Positions 26,642-35,085 are shown, counted from the stretch's first letter. The stretch: 64,000 nt of DNA from Burkholderiales bacterium 39-55-53 (GCA_002282445.1 NCJK01000001.1:372001-436000); one strand, 5' to 3'. Numbers and translations: made by a program. The notes: generated from the sequence alone by a model not told the origin.

Positions 26642-26715
26642 GCGGGTGTCGTTCAATGGTAGGACTCTTGCTTCCCAAGCAAATAACGTGGGTTCGATTC
26701 CCATCACCCGCTCCA
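26642..26715 (+). tRNA. tRNA-Gly (anticodon CCC), CCA encoded
   Basis: Acceptor GCGGGTG pairs with CACCCGC, the anticodon loop is TTCCCAA with anticodon CCC, and the T-arm reads GGGTTCGATTCCC. CCA is encoded at 26713-26715. A terminator follows within 10 bases, so it is a single-gene unit. It lies at the edge of the AT-rich stretch, but no duplicated tRNA 3' end was seen to suggest an integration event. Confidence 0.96.
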
Positions 26716-26720
26716 AACAA

Positions 26721-26752
26721 AAAAGCCCGCTGGCTCTCGCTAGCGGGCTTTT
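26721..26752 (+). terminator. Rho-independent terminator after tRNA-Gly
   Basis: Arms AAAAGCCCGCT (26721-26731) and AGCGGGCTTTT (26742-26752) with a 10-base loop. It may also serve the convergent universal stress gene that ends at 26784. Confidence 0.87.
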
Positions 26753-26783
26753 GCTTGAGATGCCTGAGCATCTCAACGGGTCA

Positions 26784-27206
26784 TTACTTCACCAACAGCA
26801 CTGGCTTCTTGCACGTGGCCATGACGCGTTGCGCCACAGAGCCCACCAGCATGTCAACCAAGCCGCTGCGGCCTTTTGAGCCCATGACCACCATGTCAAA
26901 TTTCTTGTTGGCTGCATTAGAAATCACGTCCGCCACATGACCGGTTTGGATGATGCTGTCGTACTTGACGCCAGCCTTTTCCAAAACTGCCAAGGAAGCT
27001 TTCAGCTCTTTGTCGCTCAGAGCGCGCAAGTAGTCGGCAATGCCGTCTTTACCGACGAATTGCTGAGCATGACGCAAACCTTGGTCGTCGTGCACATTGA
27101 TCAAGGTGATGCGATCTTGCGTGCGAAAGTTAGAGGCTAATTTCACGGCGTACTTGACCGCGCTCAATGAAGATTTAGATCCGTCAACAGCAACCAAAAT
27201 TTTCAT
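26784..27206 (-). CDS. Universal stress protein (UspA family)
   Basis: A 140-residue single-domain Usp. It starts MKILVAVDGSKSSLSAVKYA and has the ATP-binding motif GSKGRSGLVDMLVGSVAQRV (G-x2-G-x9-GS), so it belongs to the nucleotide-binding MJ0577-like group. Usps protect against starvation and respiratory stress by unclear means. A second Usp lies at 54870-55313 beside the cbb3 genes. SD GAGGAAA precedes the ATG. Confidence 0.92.
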   Translation of the reverse strand: MKILVAVDGSKSSLSAVKYAVKLASNFRTQDRITLINVHDDQGLRHAQQFVGKDGIADYLRALSDKELKASLAVLEKAGVKYDSIIQTGHVADVISNAANKKFDMVVMGSKGRSGLVDMLVGSVAQRVMATCKKPVLLVK

Positions 27207-27249
27207 GGTGTTTCCTCTTGTAGTGATGAGCCCGAGTTTAGCGTGCCAA

Positions 27250-27888
27250 TCAGATCAAGGTCACGCCAGTCTTGCTTTGCAAGAACTCGCGAGTCACGCC
27301 GGGTGCGAGCTCAATCACTTTCAAGCCTTCAGGTACCACGTCCATCACCGCGAGGTCGGTGATGATGCGATCCACCACACCCACGCCTGTCAAAGGCAAT
27401 GTGCAGTGAGGCAAGATTTTCAAATCTTCCGTGCCGTCTTTCTTCTTGGCCACGTGTTCCATCAAGATGATCACGCGCTTGACGCCTGCGACCAAGTCCA
27501 TCGCGCCGCCCATGCCTTTGATCATCTTGCCGGGGATCATCCAGTTGGCCAAATCGCCCTTCTCGCTCACTTGCATCGCGCCAAGGATGGAGAGGTTGAT
27601 CTTGCCGCCACGAATCATGGCAAACGATTGGTCGCTGCCAAAAATCGCTGAGCCTTTGATGGTGGTGACGGTTTGTTTACCGGCGTTGATGAGGTCGGCG
27701 TCGACTTCATCTTCGTAGGGGAACGGGCCAATGCCGAGCATGCCGTTTTCGCTTTGCAGCCACACTTCCACGTGGTCCGGCACATGGTTAGCCACCAGTG
27801 TGGGAATGCCAATGCCGAGGTTCACATAAAAACCGTCTTGCAGTTCGCTTGCCGCGCGTGCGGCCATTTCGTCTTGAGTCCAAGCCAT
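27250..27888 (-). CDS. 3-oxoacid CoA-transferase subunit B
   Basis: A 212-residue beta subunit of a class I CoA-transferase. The catalytic Glu lies in [15 protein letters not shown], and [19 protein letters not shown] is conserved. With subunit A directly upstream (15-base gap) it would move CoA between succinyl-CoA and acetoacetate or a similar 3-oxoacid (ScoB/AtoA/PcaJ group). The substrate cannot be fixed from sequence. Confidence 0.93.
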   Translation of the reverse strand: MAWTQDEMAARAASELQDGFYVNLGIGIPTLVANHVPDHVEVWLQSENGMLGIGPFPYEDEVDADLINAGKQTVTTIKGSAIFGSDQSFAMIRGGKINLSILGAMQVSEKGDLANWMIPGKMIKGMGGAMDLVAGVKRVIILMEHVAKKKDGTEDLKILPHCTLPLTGVGVVDRIITDLAVMDVVPEGLKVIELAPGVTREFLQSKTGVTLI

Positions 27889-27903
27889 TTGTAATTCTCC
27901 TGA

Positions 27904-28608
27904 TTAGACTTTGCGATCGCGGGTGGTGCGCTTTTCAATGCGCTTCTCGGGCGTGGGGTTGTGCACGATGCGGTGCACGTAAATGCCGGGCAAGTGAATG
28001 TCGTCAGGGGCCAATTCGCCCGTGGCCACGATGCGTTCGACTTCCACAATACAAATCTTGCCAGCGGTCGCTGCGGCTGGGTTGAAGTTGCGTGCGGTCA
28101 TGTTGAAGCGCAGGTTGCCAGAACGGTCTGCCACATCCGCTTTGATGAGCGACACCTGAGGCACCAAAGAACGTTCCATCACATACTTTTCGCCATCGAA
28201 CTCGCGTGTTTCTTTGCCTTCGGCCACCAAAGTACCCACACCAGTTTTGGTGAAGAAGGCTGGAATGCCAGCGCCGCCAGCGCGCAGCTTTTCAGCCAGC
28301 GTGCCTTGAGGGGTGAACTCAAGCTCCAACTCGCCAGAGAGGTATTGGCGTTCGAACTCTTTGTTCTCGCCCACGTAGCTGGAAATCATTTTTTTGATTT
28401 GGCGAGTTTCGAGCAACTTGCCCAAGCCAAAGCCGTCCACGCCAGCGTTGTTAGAGATAACGGTCAAGTCCTTCACGCCGCTGTCGCGCAAGGCGTCAAT
28501 CAGGGCTTCAGGAATGCCACACAAGCCAAAACCACCCACAGCCATCAGTTGGCCGTCGGCCACGATGTCTTTGAGTGCCTCAGCAGCAGAAGGGAAAACT
28601 TTGTTCAA
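27904..28608 (-). CDS. 3-oxoacid CoA-transferase subunit A
   Basis: A 234-residue alpha subunit with [17 protein letters not shown] and the [16 protein letters not shown] motif. The start is taken as TTG at 28608, because GGAG lies seven bases upstream and the product then begins [12 protein letters not shown], as in homologues; a TTG at 28632 is possible but lacks an SD. It forms an operon with subunit B and is divergent from a PAS-LuxR regulator. The intergenic region carries two TACGTA boxes. Confidence 0.92.
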   Translation of the reverse strand: MNKVFPSAAEALKDIVADGQLMAVGGFGLCGIPEALIDALRDSGVKDLTVISNNAGVDGFGLGKLLETRQIKKMISSYVGENKEFERQYLSGELELEFTPQGTLAEKLRAGGAGIPAFFTKTGVGTLVAEGKETREFDGEKYVMERSLVPQVSLIKADVADRSGNLRFNMTARNFNPAAATAGKICIVEVERIVATGELAPDDIHLPGIYVHRIVHNPTPEKRIEKRTTRDRKV

Positions 28609-28648
28609 GGGGATGCTCCAGTCAAAGTACAACAGAATGGCTATACGA

Positions 28649-28672
28649 TACTACGTATTGAACTACGTAGTT
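28649..28672. promoter_or_regulatory. Two TACGTA boxes between the CoA-transferase and PAS-LuxR genes
   Basis: TACGTA occurs at 28652-28657 and 28664-28669, 12 bp apart and so on nearly the same helix face. The second is the core of a perfect palindrome AACTACGTAGTT (28661-28672). The pair lies 41-56 bases upstream of the CoA-transferase start and 33-53 upstream of the regulator, a plausible operator for the LuxR-type protein. The assignment is inference. Confidence 0.55.
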
Positions 28673-28704
28673 TTTCGTAAGCACAGACCCCCTAGGCCAC
28701 CTAC

Positions 28705-29256
28705 ATGATTGATTACCGCCAAGCCTTTGACCTCGCCCCCGTAGGGCTGGTGCTGTCGCGCAACCGCACGATGGTGGACTGCAATCAGCACGTGTGCGAC
28801 ATGTTTGGCGCGACGCGTGAGCAGTTGATTGGCCAATCATTTCAAGTGCTCTACCCCAGCGCCGATGAATATGAGCGCACAGGTGCACGCATCAAACTCA
28901 GCCTGAACGCCAAGGGCCTATACGCCGACGATCGGCTGATGAAGCGCATTGATGGCCGCTTGAAGGGCGAACCGTTTTGGTGTCATGTGACAGGCCGAGC
29001 CTTGAACCTGGAGTCACCGCATGAAGCAGGCATTTGGAGTTTTGAGGACCTCAGTGCTACGCGCCCTGTGCGCGCAGAGCTCACGGCGCGTGAGCGGGAA
29101 GTGGCCGCGTTTTTGATGGAGGGCATGACCTCCAAAGAAATTGGTAAGGTGCTGGGCATCAGTCACCGCACGGTGGAGATTTACCGCGCCAAGCTGATGC
29201 GTAAATACAAAGCCTCGACCACCGCAGACTTGGTGCACAAGCTAGTGGTGGGATGA
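28705..29256 (+). CDS. PAS-LuxR transcriptional regulator
   Basis: A 183-residue protein. Residues ~1-120 form a PAS domain (FDLAPVGLVLSRNRTMVDCN, MFGATREQLIGQSFQVLYPS); residues ~122-183 are a LuxR-type HTH (LTAREREVAAFLMEGMTSKE, GISHRTVEIYRAKLMRKYKA). No receiver domain is present, so the signal is probably sensed directly by the PAS domain rather than by phosphorylation. It is divergent from the CoA-transferase operon, its likely target. Confidence 0.88.
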   Translation: MIDYRQAFDLAPVGLVLSRNRTMVDCNQHVCDMFGATREQLIGQSFQVLYPSADEYERTGARIKLSLNAKGLYADDRLMKRIDGRLKGEPFWCHVTGRALNLESPHEAGIWSFEDLSATRPVRAELTAREREVAAFLMEGMTSKEIGKVLGISHRTVEIYRAKLMRKYKASTTADLVHKLVVG

Positions 29257-29295
29257 GAAATAATTGAAATACAACGGCGAGAGACAGCTCACCCT

Positions 29296-29760
29296 ATGAA
29301 AAAAATCACACAACGCATCAACCGCAGCATTCGACAGGGTTTGATTTCATCTGCACTCATCGCCATGGTCATCATGGTGCTGGGAGGCTTGGGCTTTTGG
29401 TGGATAGACCCAAAGGTTGCCACCTTTGCGGATGGGCTCTGGTTGGCCTTCACCACTGCAGCAACAGTGGGCTATGGAGACCATGTGCCAAGCACTGACG
29501 CATCAAGAGCATTTGCGGTATTGGTTGTGGTGCTGGGCCTGGCAGTGCTGTCGCTGGTCACAGCGTCAATCGCCGCAGTGTTTGTACAAAACGAAGAACG
29601 ACAAATAGAACACAAACTGCTTCAAGCCATCCATGCATCACAAATGCAGATTGAACGGCTAGAAGCCATCGTCACAAGACTAGAAGCTGCTCAACATCAA
29701 GCATCAACCACTTCAGCCGCAGCCCTAAAGCCCTCGACGGCTGCAGGTACGCCACAGTAG
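29296..29760 (+). CDS. Small two-TM potassium channel
   Basis: A 154-residue Ion_trans_2 (KcsA-like) channel. TM1 is about residues 17-36, the pore helix and filter are FTTAATVGYGDHVPS, and TM2 is about 75-98. A C-terminal helix (about 100-130, HKLLQAIHASQMQIERLEAI) is probably a tetrameric coiled coil. The TVGYGD filter is intact, so K+ selectivity is expected. The last 64 bases overlap the convergent CMD gene. Confidence 0.88.
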   Translation: MKKITQRINRSIRQGLISSALIAMVIMVLGGLGFWWIDPKVATFADGLWLAFTTAATVGYGDHVPSTDASRAFAVLVVVLGLAVLSLVTASIAAVFVQNEERQIEHKLLQAIHASQMQIERLEAIVTRLEAAQHQASTTSAAALKPSTAAGTPQ

Positions 29761-30086
29761 ATGGCTGCGTGTAACAGAACTTCTTGAATTTCTTCTTTGG
29801 TCGCGCCATTGTTCAAAGCGCCACGCACATGGCCTTTGAGCTCGTGCGACTTACCCAACGCAGTGAGCATGGCCACCGTGATCAAACTGCGTGTCTTCAA
29901 ATCCAAACCATCACGCTGCCATGTGTCACCCCACGCTGCGCGGGTGATGTGGTGTTGAATTGGCTTGGTGAACTCGGTCATGCCGTCAAATGCTTTGTCC
30001 ACAAACGGCTGGCCCATCACTTGGGTACGTTTGGCTAAGCCGTTTTGAAATGCGGCATCGGTGGGGTGTGCGTGTTTGTCTGTCAT
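29697..30086 (-). CDS. Carboxymuconolactone decarboxylase family protein (PcaC-like)
   Basis: A 129-residue CMD domain protein with LDLKTRSLITVAMLTALGKS and NNGATKEEIQEVLLHAAIYC, close in length and pattern to PcaC, 4-carboxymuconolactone decarboxylase of the protocatechuate branch. The CxxC of AhpD-type peroxidases is absent, which favours decarboxylase or lactonase-type activity. No other pca gene is in the window, so the exact substrate is uncertain. Its 3' end overlaps the K+ channel gene by 64 bases. Confidence 0.85.
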   Translation of the reverse strand: MTDKHAHPTDAAFQNGLAKRTQVMGQPFVDKAFDGMTEFTKPIQHHITRAAWGDTWQRDGLDLKTRSLITVAMLTALGKSHELKGHVRGALNNGATKEEIQEVLLHAAIYCGVPAAVEGFRAAAEVVDA

Positions 30087-30126
30087 ATCGACTCCGTCAA
30101 AAAATTGTGCCTAGGATAATCCCACC

Positions 30127-30390
30127 ATGAACTGTCGCAGCGAATGTGGCGCGTGTTGCATCGCGCCCTCCATCACCAGCCCCCTACCCGGTATGCCACA
30201 TGGCAAACCAGCGGGTGTGCCATGCGTGCAATTGCTGCCCGATATGCGCTGTGCGGTGTTTGGCATGCCTGAGCGGCCTGCCTTTTGTGGCGGGCTACAA
30301 CCCGCAGCCGAGATGTGTGGCGCAGACCGCAATGCTGCACTGCTGTGGCTCACTCAGCTGGAAGCGGAGACCGCGCCACTCGCGCATTAA
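30127..30390 (+). CDS. YkgJ family cysteine cluster protein
   Basis: An 87-residue protein with an N-terminal cluster CRSECGACCIAP and further Cys at about residues 33, 42, 54 and 64, the YkgJ/UPF0153 pattern thought to bind zinc or an Fe-S cluster. Function unknown. It ends overlapping the convergent thioesterase gene by four bases. Confidence 0.85.
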   Translation: MNCRSECGACCIAPSITSPLPGMPHGKPAGVPCVQLLPDMRCAVFGMPERPAFCGGLQPAAEMCGADRNAALLWLTQLEAETAPLAH

Positions 30391-30809
30391 GGCGTGACGA
30401 TCTCGCGCAGCCAAGCAGGCAAATCCACCGCTTTTTTCTTGGGGAAGTCCACCCAAATCGTGGTGGCCCCGCCTGCGGCGTAAATCACGCCGGGGTTGGC
30501 GGCTAGCTCCATCGTGGCCCAGCTTTCAAACGTGGTGCGGCCGGGGTCGCTGGCATACATCTTCACCAACACATCGCCCGGGTATTCGAGTTGTTTGTAA
30601 AAGTTGCAAAACGCATTCACGATCACAGGGCCTTCGCCCTTGGGGCCGGGCGCGGCATCGAACTGGTGCAACCAATCGACTCGTGCAATTTCGAGGTATC
30701 GAAAGTACATGATGTTGTTGACGTGGCCCATGGCATCCATGTCGCCCCAGCGCATGGGAATGGTGCACTCGTACACCAACTTTTTGTTGGCTGGAATTTC
30801 GTATCTCAT
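30387..30809 (-). CDS. Acyl-CoA thioesterase (4HBT/YbgC-like hotdog fold)
   Basis: A 140-residue hotdog-fold protein. The active-site motif is MRWGDMDAMGHVNNIMYFRY, with the Asp typical of 4-hydroxybenzoyl-CoA/YbgC thioesterases. It would hydrolyse an acyl-CoA. Its ATG overlaps the SDR stop by four bases (ATGA), so the two are coupled and probably handle related acyl-CoA intermediates. Confidence 0.9.
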   Translation of the reverse strand: MRYEIPANKKLVYECTIPMRWGDMDAMGHVNNIMYFRYLEIARVDWLHQFDAAPGPKGEGPVIVNAFCNFYKQLEYPGDVLVKMYASDPGRTTFESWATMELAANPGVIYAAGGATTIWVDFPKKKAVDLPAWLREIVTP

Positions 30810-31588
30810 AAAGCAAACCCATCGTCAGCTGAAATGATGGACCCGTTGATGAACGCACTGTCCGCACTGGCCAGCAGCACCAACAAGGCATCCAAATCAT
30901 GCGGATGGCCCACACGCTTGCGCGGCAGCATGTTCACCAGTTTCTGGCCTGCCTCAGTGCTCCAAATGTGTTCGTTCATTTCGGTGCTGATGTAGCCGGG
31001 ACAAATCGCGTTGACGTTAATGCCAAACCGGCCCCACTCCAAAGCCATGGCCTTTGTCATTTGAATCACGGCGGCTTTGCTCATGGCGTATGGCGCGATT
31101 TGCGGCAGAACTTTCAAGCCCACCACCGAGGCAATGTTGATGATGCGCCCGCCGGTATACGTGCCGGGTGCTGCCCCTTTAGCGCGGGCCAGCATGCGCT
31201 TGCCCACTTCTTGCGCCACAAAGAACGAGCCGCGCACGTTGGTGTTGAAGGTGAAGTCAAAGTCTTCCTCGGTCACGTCTTGCACGCGCTGGGTGGTGCT
31301 GACGCCCGAGTTGTTCACCAAGATGTCGATGCTGCCCACTTCGGTCTCAGCATGGGCCACGGCGGATTTGATGCTGCCTAGAGTGGTCACGTCCAAGCTC
31401 ACCACATGGGCATCACCGCCTTCGGCTTGAATCTCGGCGCGCAGTTCTTTGAGCTTTTCCATGCGACGGCTGGCTAAAACCACGGCTGCACCTGCACGCG
31501 ACAGGGTTTTGGCAAATTGCGCCCCCAAACCACTTGATGCACCGGTGACCAAAGCCACGCGGCCCGACAAATCCATGCTGTACGCCAT
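30806..31588 (-). CDS. Short-chain dehydrogenase/reductase (FabG-like)
   Basis: A 260-residue classical SDR. The cofactor motif is VALVTGASSGLGAQFAK, the structural motif NNSG is present, and the active site is YAMSKAAVIQMTKAMALEWG. The C-terminus ends DSAFINGSIISADDGFAL. Likely a 3-hydroxyacyl-type dehydrogenase given its thioesterase partner, but the substrate is open. ATG at 31588 is preferred because GGAGG precedes it; ATG at 31618 is possible. It is divergent from the ETF-QO gene. Confidence 0.9.
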   Translation of the reverse strand: MAYSMDLSGRVALVTGASSGLGAQFAKTLSRAGAAVVLASRRMEKLKELRAEIQAEGGDAHVVSLDVTTLGSIKSAVAHAETEVGSIDILVNNSGVSTTQRVQDVTEEDFDFTFNTNVRGSFFVAQEVGKRMLARAKGAAPGTYTGGRIINIASVVGLKVLPQIAPYAMSKAAVIQMTKAMALEWGRFGINVNAICPGYISTEMNEHIWSTEAGQKLVNMLPRKRVGHPHDLDALLVLLASADSAFINGSIISADDGFAL

Positions 31589-31686
31589 GTTGACCTCCAG
31601 ATTGTTGAGTTCTTTCATTATGACAAGTACGTCTACGACAGGCCCTAAAATCTGTCTCACCTCTGACAACAGACTGAGACAAAAAA

Positions 31687-33393
31687 ATGACAACTGATGA
31701 GATCCTCGCCCAGTTCGGCCCACGCGAAGCCATGGAATACGACGTGGTCGTGATTGGTGGCGGCCCCGGTGGTTTGGCCACGGCCATCCGCATCAAACAG
31801 CTCGCTGCCGAAAAAGGCAATGACGTGTCTGTGGTGGTGCTGGAGAAAGGCTCAGAGCCTGGCGCGCACATCTTGTCTGGCGCGGTGATGGACCCCAAGG
31901 CCATCACGGAACTCATCCCCAACTGGAAAGAACTTGGCTGCCCTGTGAACCAAGAAGTCACGGGCGACGACGTGTTGTTCCTCAGCGAAACAGGCGCGCA
32001 ACGCACACCCGATTGGCTGCTGCCTCGCAACTTCCACAACGACGGTTGCTACGTGGTATCACTCAGCAACGTGGTCAAGTGGATGGCCGCACATGCGGAA
32101 TCCATGGGTGTGGAAATCTTCCCTGGCTTCACGGCTGCAGAAGTTTTGTACAACGACGACGGTGCTGAGCATGGCGGTTTACCTTCGGTAAAGGGCGTCG
32201 CCACCGGCAACCTAGGCATCGGCAAAGACGGCGAGCCTACCGACAACTTCCAACTCGGCATGGAACTGCACGCCAAGTACACCATCTTCGCTGAAGGCGC
32301 ACGTGGCCACTTGGGCAAACAAGTCATTGCCAAATACAACTTGGCCGAAGGCCGCGACCCGCAAAGCTATGCCATCGGCATCAAAGAGCTGTGGGAAGTC
32401 GATCCATCCAAAGCCAAGCCTGGCTTGGTGGTGCACACCTCTGGTTGGCCCATGCAAGACGACGCCTTTGGCGGCGGCTTTTTGTACCACCTCGAAGACA
32501 ACAAAGTCACCCTCGGCTTTGTGCTCGGCCTCGACTACAAAAACCCATGGCTCAGCCCCTTTGAAGAAATGCAACGCTGGAAAACACACCCAGCCATTGC
32601 TGCTCACCTCGAAGGCGCTAAACGCATTGGCTACGGCGCACGCGCCATCAATAACGGCACACCACAAGCGTTGCCCAAGACCGTGTTCCCAGGCGGCGCG
32701 CTGATTGGTTGCGATGCGGGCTACCTGAATGCCGCCCGCATCAAAGGCAGCCACGCCGCCATCAAGAGCGGCATGTTGGCTGCTGATGCCGCCTACGAGG
32801 CCGTGTCTGCAGGACGCGCCAACGATGAACTGAGCGCCTATCCAGCTGCGTTCGAGAAGAGCTGGCTGAGCAAAGAACTCAACCAATACCGCAACTTCAA
32901 GCTGTGGTTCAAAAAAGGCATGTTGGTCGGCACGGTGATGACCGGCATCGAGCAATGGCTGCTACCCAAGCTCGGCATCGACACCCCACCTTGGACACTG
33001 CACGGCAGCAAGCCCGACCATGTGAGCTTGGAGCCTGCGGCACAGCACGCCCAGATCAACTACCCCAAGCCAGACGGCAAGCTCACGTTTGACCGTTTGA
33101 GCAGCGTGTTCATCAGCAACACTAACCACGAAGAAAACCAACCCGCGCACTTGACGCTCAAAGACGCGTCAGTACCAGTGAACATAAACCTCGCCAAATA
33201 CGCTGGTCCAGAAAGCCGCTATTGCCCCGCCGGTGTGTATGAGTATGTGAAGAACGACGACAACACCGACCGCTTGCAAATCAACGCGCAAAACTGCGTA
33301 CATTGCAAAACTTGCGATATCAAAGACCCCACACAAAACATCGTGTGGGTCACGCCTGAAGGCGGTGGCGGCCCCAACTACAGCGGCATGTAA
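31687..33393 (+). CDS. Electron transfer flavoprotein-ubiquinone oxidoreductase
   Basis: A 568-residue ETF-QO, the inner-membrane enzyme that passes electrons from reduced ETF to ubiquinone. The FAD motif is YDVVVIGGGPGGLATAIR; a ubiquinone/membrane-binding region lies mid-protein; the C-terminal [4Fe-4S] motif is NCVHCKTCDIKDPTQNIVW. It completes the chain that starts with the acyl-CoA dehydrogenase and etfBA at 56.4-60 kb. gcvH follows after a 5-base gap. Confidence 0.95.
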   Translation: MTTDEILAQFGPREAMEYDVVVIGGGPGGLATAIRIKQLAAEKGNDVSVVVLEKGSEPGAHILSGAVMDPKAITELIPNWKELGCPVNQEVTGDDVLFLSETGAQRTPDWLLPRNFHNDGCYVVSLSNVVKWMAAHAESMGVEIFPGFTAAEVLYNDDGAEHGGLPSVKGVATGNLGIGKDGEPTDNFQLGMELHAKYTIFAEGARGHLGKQVIAKYNLAEGRDPQSYAIGIKELWEVDPSKAKPGLVVHTSGWPMQDDAFGGGFLYHLEDNKVTLGFVLGLDYKNPWLSPFEEMQRWKTHPAIAAHLEGAKRIGYGARAINNGTPQALPKTVFPGGALIGCDAGYLNAARIKGSHAAIKSGMLAADAAYEAVSAGRANDELSAYPAAFEKSWLSKELNQYRNFKLWFKKGMLVGTVMTGIEQWLLPKLGIDTPPWTLHGSKPDHVSLEPAAQHAQINYPKPDGKLTFDRLSSVFISNTNHEENQPAHLTLKDASVPVNINLAKYAGPESRYCPAGVYEYVKNDDNTDRLQINAQNCVHCKTCDIKDPTQNIVWVTPEGGGGPNYSGM

Positions 33394-33398
33394 AGACT

Positions 33399-33761
33399 AT
33401 GAACAAATATCACGCAGAACACACTTGGGTGCGCATCGAAGGCGGCACCGCTTTGGTGGGCATCACCCAACACGCACAAGACACGCTGGGCGACATCGTG
33501 TTTATTGACTTCGCAGAAGTCGGCAAAACATTCGCGCAAGGCACCGTGGCCGGTGTGGTCGAGTCGGTCAAAGCCGCCGCTGATGTGCACATGCCCGCGA
33601 GTGTGGAAATCCTCGAACACAACGAAGCCCTGCGCGCTGACCCATCGCTGGCCAACAGCGACCCCGAGGGTGCGGGTTGGTTTTATAAGGTCAAGCTCAG
33701 CAACGCGGCTGAGTTGGATGGGTTGATGGATGCTGCGGCTTATCAGGCCATTGCTGGCTGA
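33399..33761 (+). CDS. gcvH: Glycine cleavage system H protein (lipoyl carrier), without gcvT/gcvP nearby
   Basis: A 120-residue lipoyl-domain protein of normal length. The lipoylated Lys lies in VESVKAAADVHMP at about residue 58, and EHTWVRIEGGTALVGITQHA and DPEGAGWFYKVKL are conserved. It shuttles the aminomethyl group between GcvP and GcvT. Those partners are not in the window, and the gene directly follows ETF-QO, so it may be an H-protein copy used elsewhere, for example in lipoate transfer. Confidence 0.93.
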   Translation: MNKYHAEHTWVRIEGGTALVGITQHAQDTLGDIVFIDFAEVGKTFAQGTVAGVVESVKAAADVHMPASVEILEHNEALRADPSLANSDPEGAGWFYKVKLSNAAELDGLMDAAAYQAIAG

Positions 33762-33788
33762 GTTCGCTGCTGCTTCTTTGACGTGGCG

Positions 33789-33866
33789 CTGCTTGGGTTA
33801 GGCAGCGCCGCCCTCCTCAGAGACTTCGTCACGATTGCGTCGGTCGGCGCAGCCTAACCCAAGCAG
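33789..33866. repeat. Long inverted repeat between gcvH and an aminotransferase gene
   Basis: Two 22-base arms, 33789-33810 and 33845-33866, are inverted copies with one mismatch and flank a 34-base loop. They can form a very stable stem. Position between convergent genes suits a bidirectional terminator, though a T-run is missing; an alternative is a dispersed palindromic repeat. Confidence 0.8.
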
Positions 33867-33882
33867 TTTGTGTGCGTCGCGT

Positions 33883-35085
33883 TTAAAGCGCCTGCCCCAA
33901 ACGCGCAATGCCTTCTTTGATCTTTTCCACATCAGCCGTCGCAAAGCTCAAACGAATTGCTGTCGCGTCTGGGTTGTTCGCAAAGAACGGTGCACCCGGC
34001 ACAAAGGCCACGCCTTTTTCAATCGCGCGTCTGGCCAGTTCGCTGCCGTCTTTCACCTTGCCACCTGCACCTGTGAGGTTGGCCCAGAAGAACAAGCCGC
34101 CTTGTGGTTGCGTGAACGTCAAGGCATCGCCCAACTCACGCTTCAAGGCTTCGCCCATGGCCTGTGCCCGCTCGGCATACACACTGCGCACATGCGCCAA
34201 GGTGGCTGGCATGCGGCCAGCTTTGAGGTAGTGTGCAGCGGTGGCTTGCGCGAAGGTAGAGGTGTGTGCATCACTGAACTGCTTGCACATGGTGGCACGG
34301 GCCAACAGCTCGGGCGGGGCAATCATCCAGCCCACGCGCAAGCCGGGTGACAACACTTTGCTGAGTGAGCCGCAGTACACCAGCCACTCACGGCTGCCCG
34401 GCACTTGGTCGCTCAAAGCGAGCAGCGAAGGTGGTGGCGCTTCGCCAAAGTACAGATCGCCATAGGGGTCGTCTTCGACCACCACAGTTTTGTATTTCAC
34501 AGCGAGTTCGAGCACACGCAGGCGGCGCTCCAAGCTCAATGTTGCGCCACTTGGGTTACCAAACGTAGGAATGAGGTACACGAGCTTTGGCTTGTGTTGC
34601 ACCATCATTTCTTCGAGCTTGTCCACTTGCACGCCGTGTGCGTCGATGGGTACACCCACCACTTGCGGGCCGTACAAACGGAAACACTGGATGGTGGCCA
34701 AGAACGTGGGGCCTTCGACCAAAGCCACATCGCCTGGGTTGAGCAAGGTCTTGGCAATCAAGTCCAACGCTTGTTGGCTGCCGGTGGTGACGATCAGGCC
34801 ATTGGCGTCTAAGCCTTTCACGCCTTTGCTGGTCATGAAAGCGGCTAGTTGTTCGCGCAATGGGTTGTAGCCCTCAGTCGCGCCGTATTGCAGGGCCGCA
34901 CCTGGTTCTTGGGTCAATGCGGCTTCGCTGGCTTCGCGAATGCCTTGCACATCAAACATGGCGCTGTCGGGGAAGCCGCCGGCAAAGCTGATGATGCCAG
35001 GCTTGCCCAGCAGTTTGAACAGTTCACGAATGGCGGAGGTTTCAACGTTGTTGAGGCGGTCAGCAAACTTCATAGTTGAGGGCAT
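33883..35085 (-). CDS. PLP-dependent aminotransferase (2-aminoadipate/MocR-type class I)
   Basis: A 400-residue fold-type I aminotransferase. The PLP lysine lies in CGSLSKVLSPGLRVGWM, with FGNPSGATLSLERR and DDPYGDLYF near the cofactor. The form GIISFAGGFPDSAMFDV is typical of LysN/2-aminoadipate aminotransferases and the related multi-substrate enzymes. No DNA-binding domain is fused. ATG at 35085 (MPSTMKFADRLNNVETS) is chosen; ATG at 35073 is equally possible, and neither has a clear SD. It is divergent from nth. Confidence 0.88.
   Translation of the reverse strand: MPSTMKFADRLNNVETSAIRELFKLLGKPGIISFAGGFPDSAMFDVQGIREASEAALTQEPGAALQYGATEGYNPLREQLAAFMTSKGVKGLDANGLIVTTGSQQALDLIAKTLLNPGDVALVEGPTFLATIQCFRLYGPQVVGVPIDAHGVQVDKLEEMMVQHKPKLVYLIPTFGNPSGATLSLERRLRVLELAVKYKTVVVEDDPYGDLYFGEAPPPSLLALSDQVPGSREWLVYCGSLSKVLSPGLRVGWMIAPPELLARATMCKQFSDAHTSTFAQATAAHYLKAGRMPATLAHVRSVYAERAQAMGEALKRELGDALTFTQPQGGLFFWANLTGAGGKVKDGSELARRAIEKGVAFVPGAPFFANNPDATAIRLSFATADVEKIKEGIARLGQAL

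Noticed and set aside
26642-26715. tRNA-Gly as an integration site for the AT-rich stretch
   Set aside because: No integrase gene and no duplicated tRNA end was found at the other border near 22.9 kb.
26503-26940. A 145-residue plus-strand open frame covering tRNA-Gly
   Set aside because: It runs through a tRNA gene and its terminator and then antisense to a universal stress gene.
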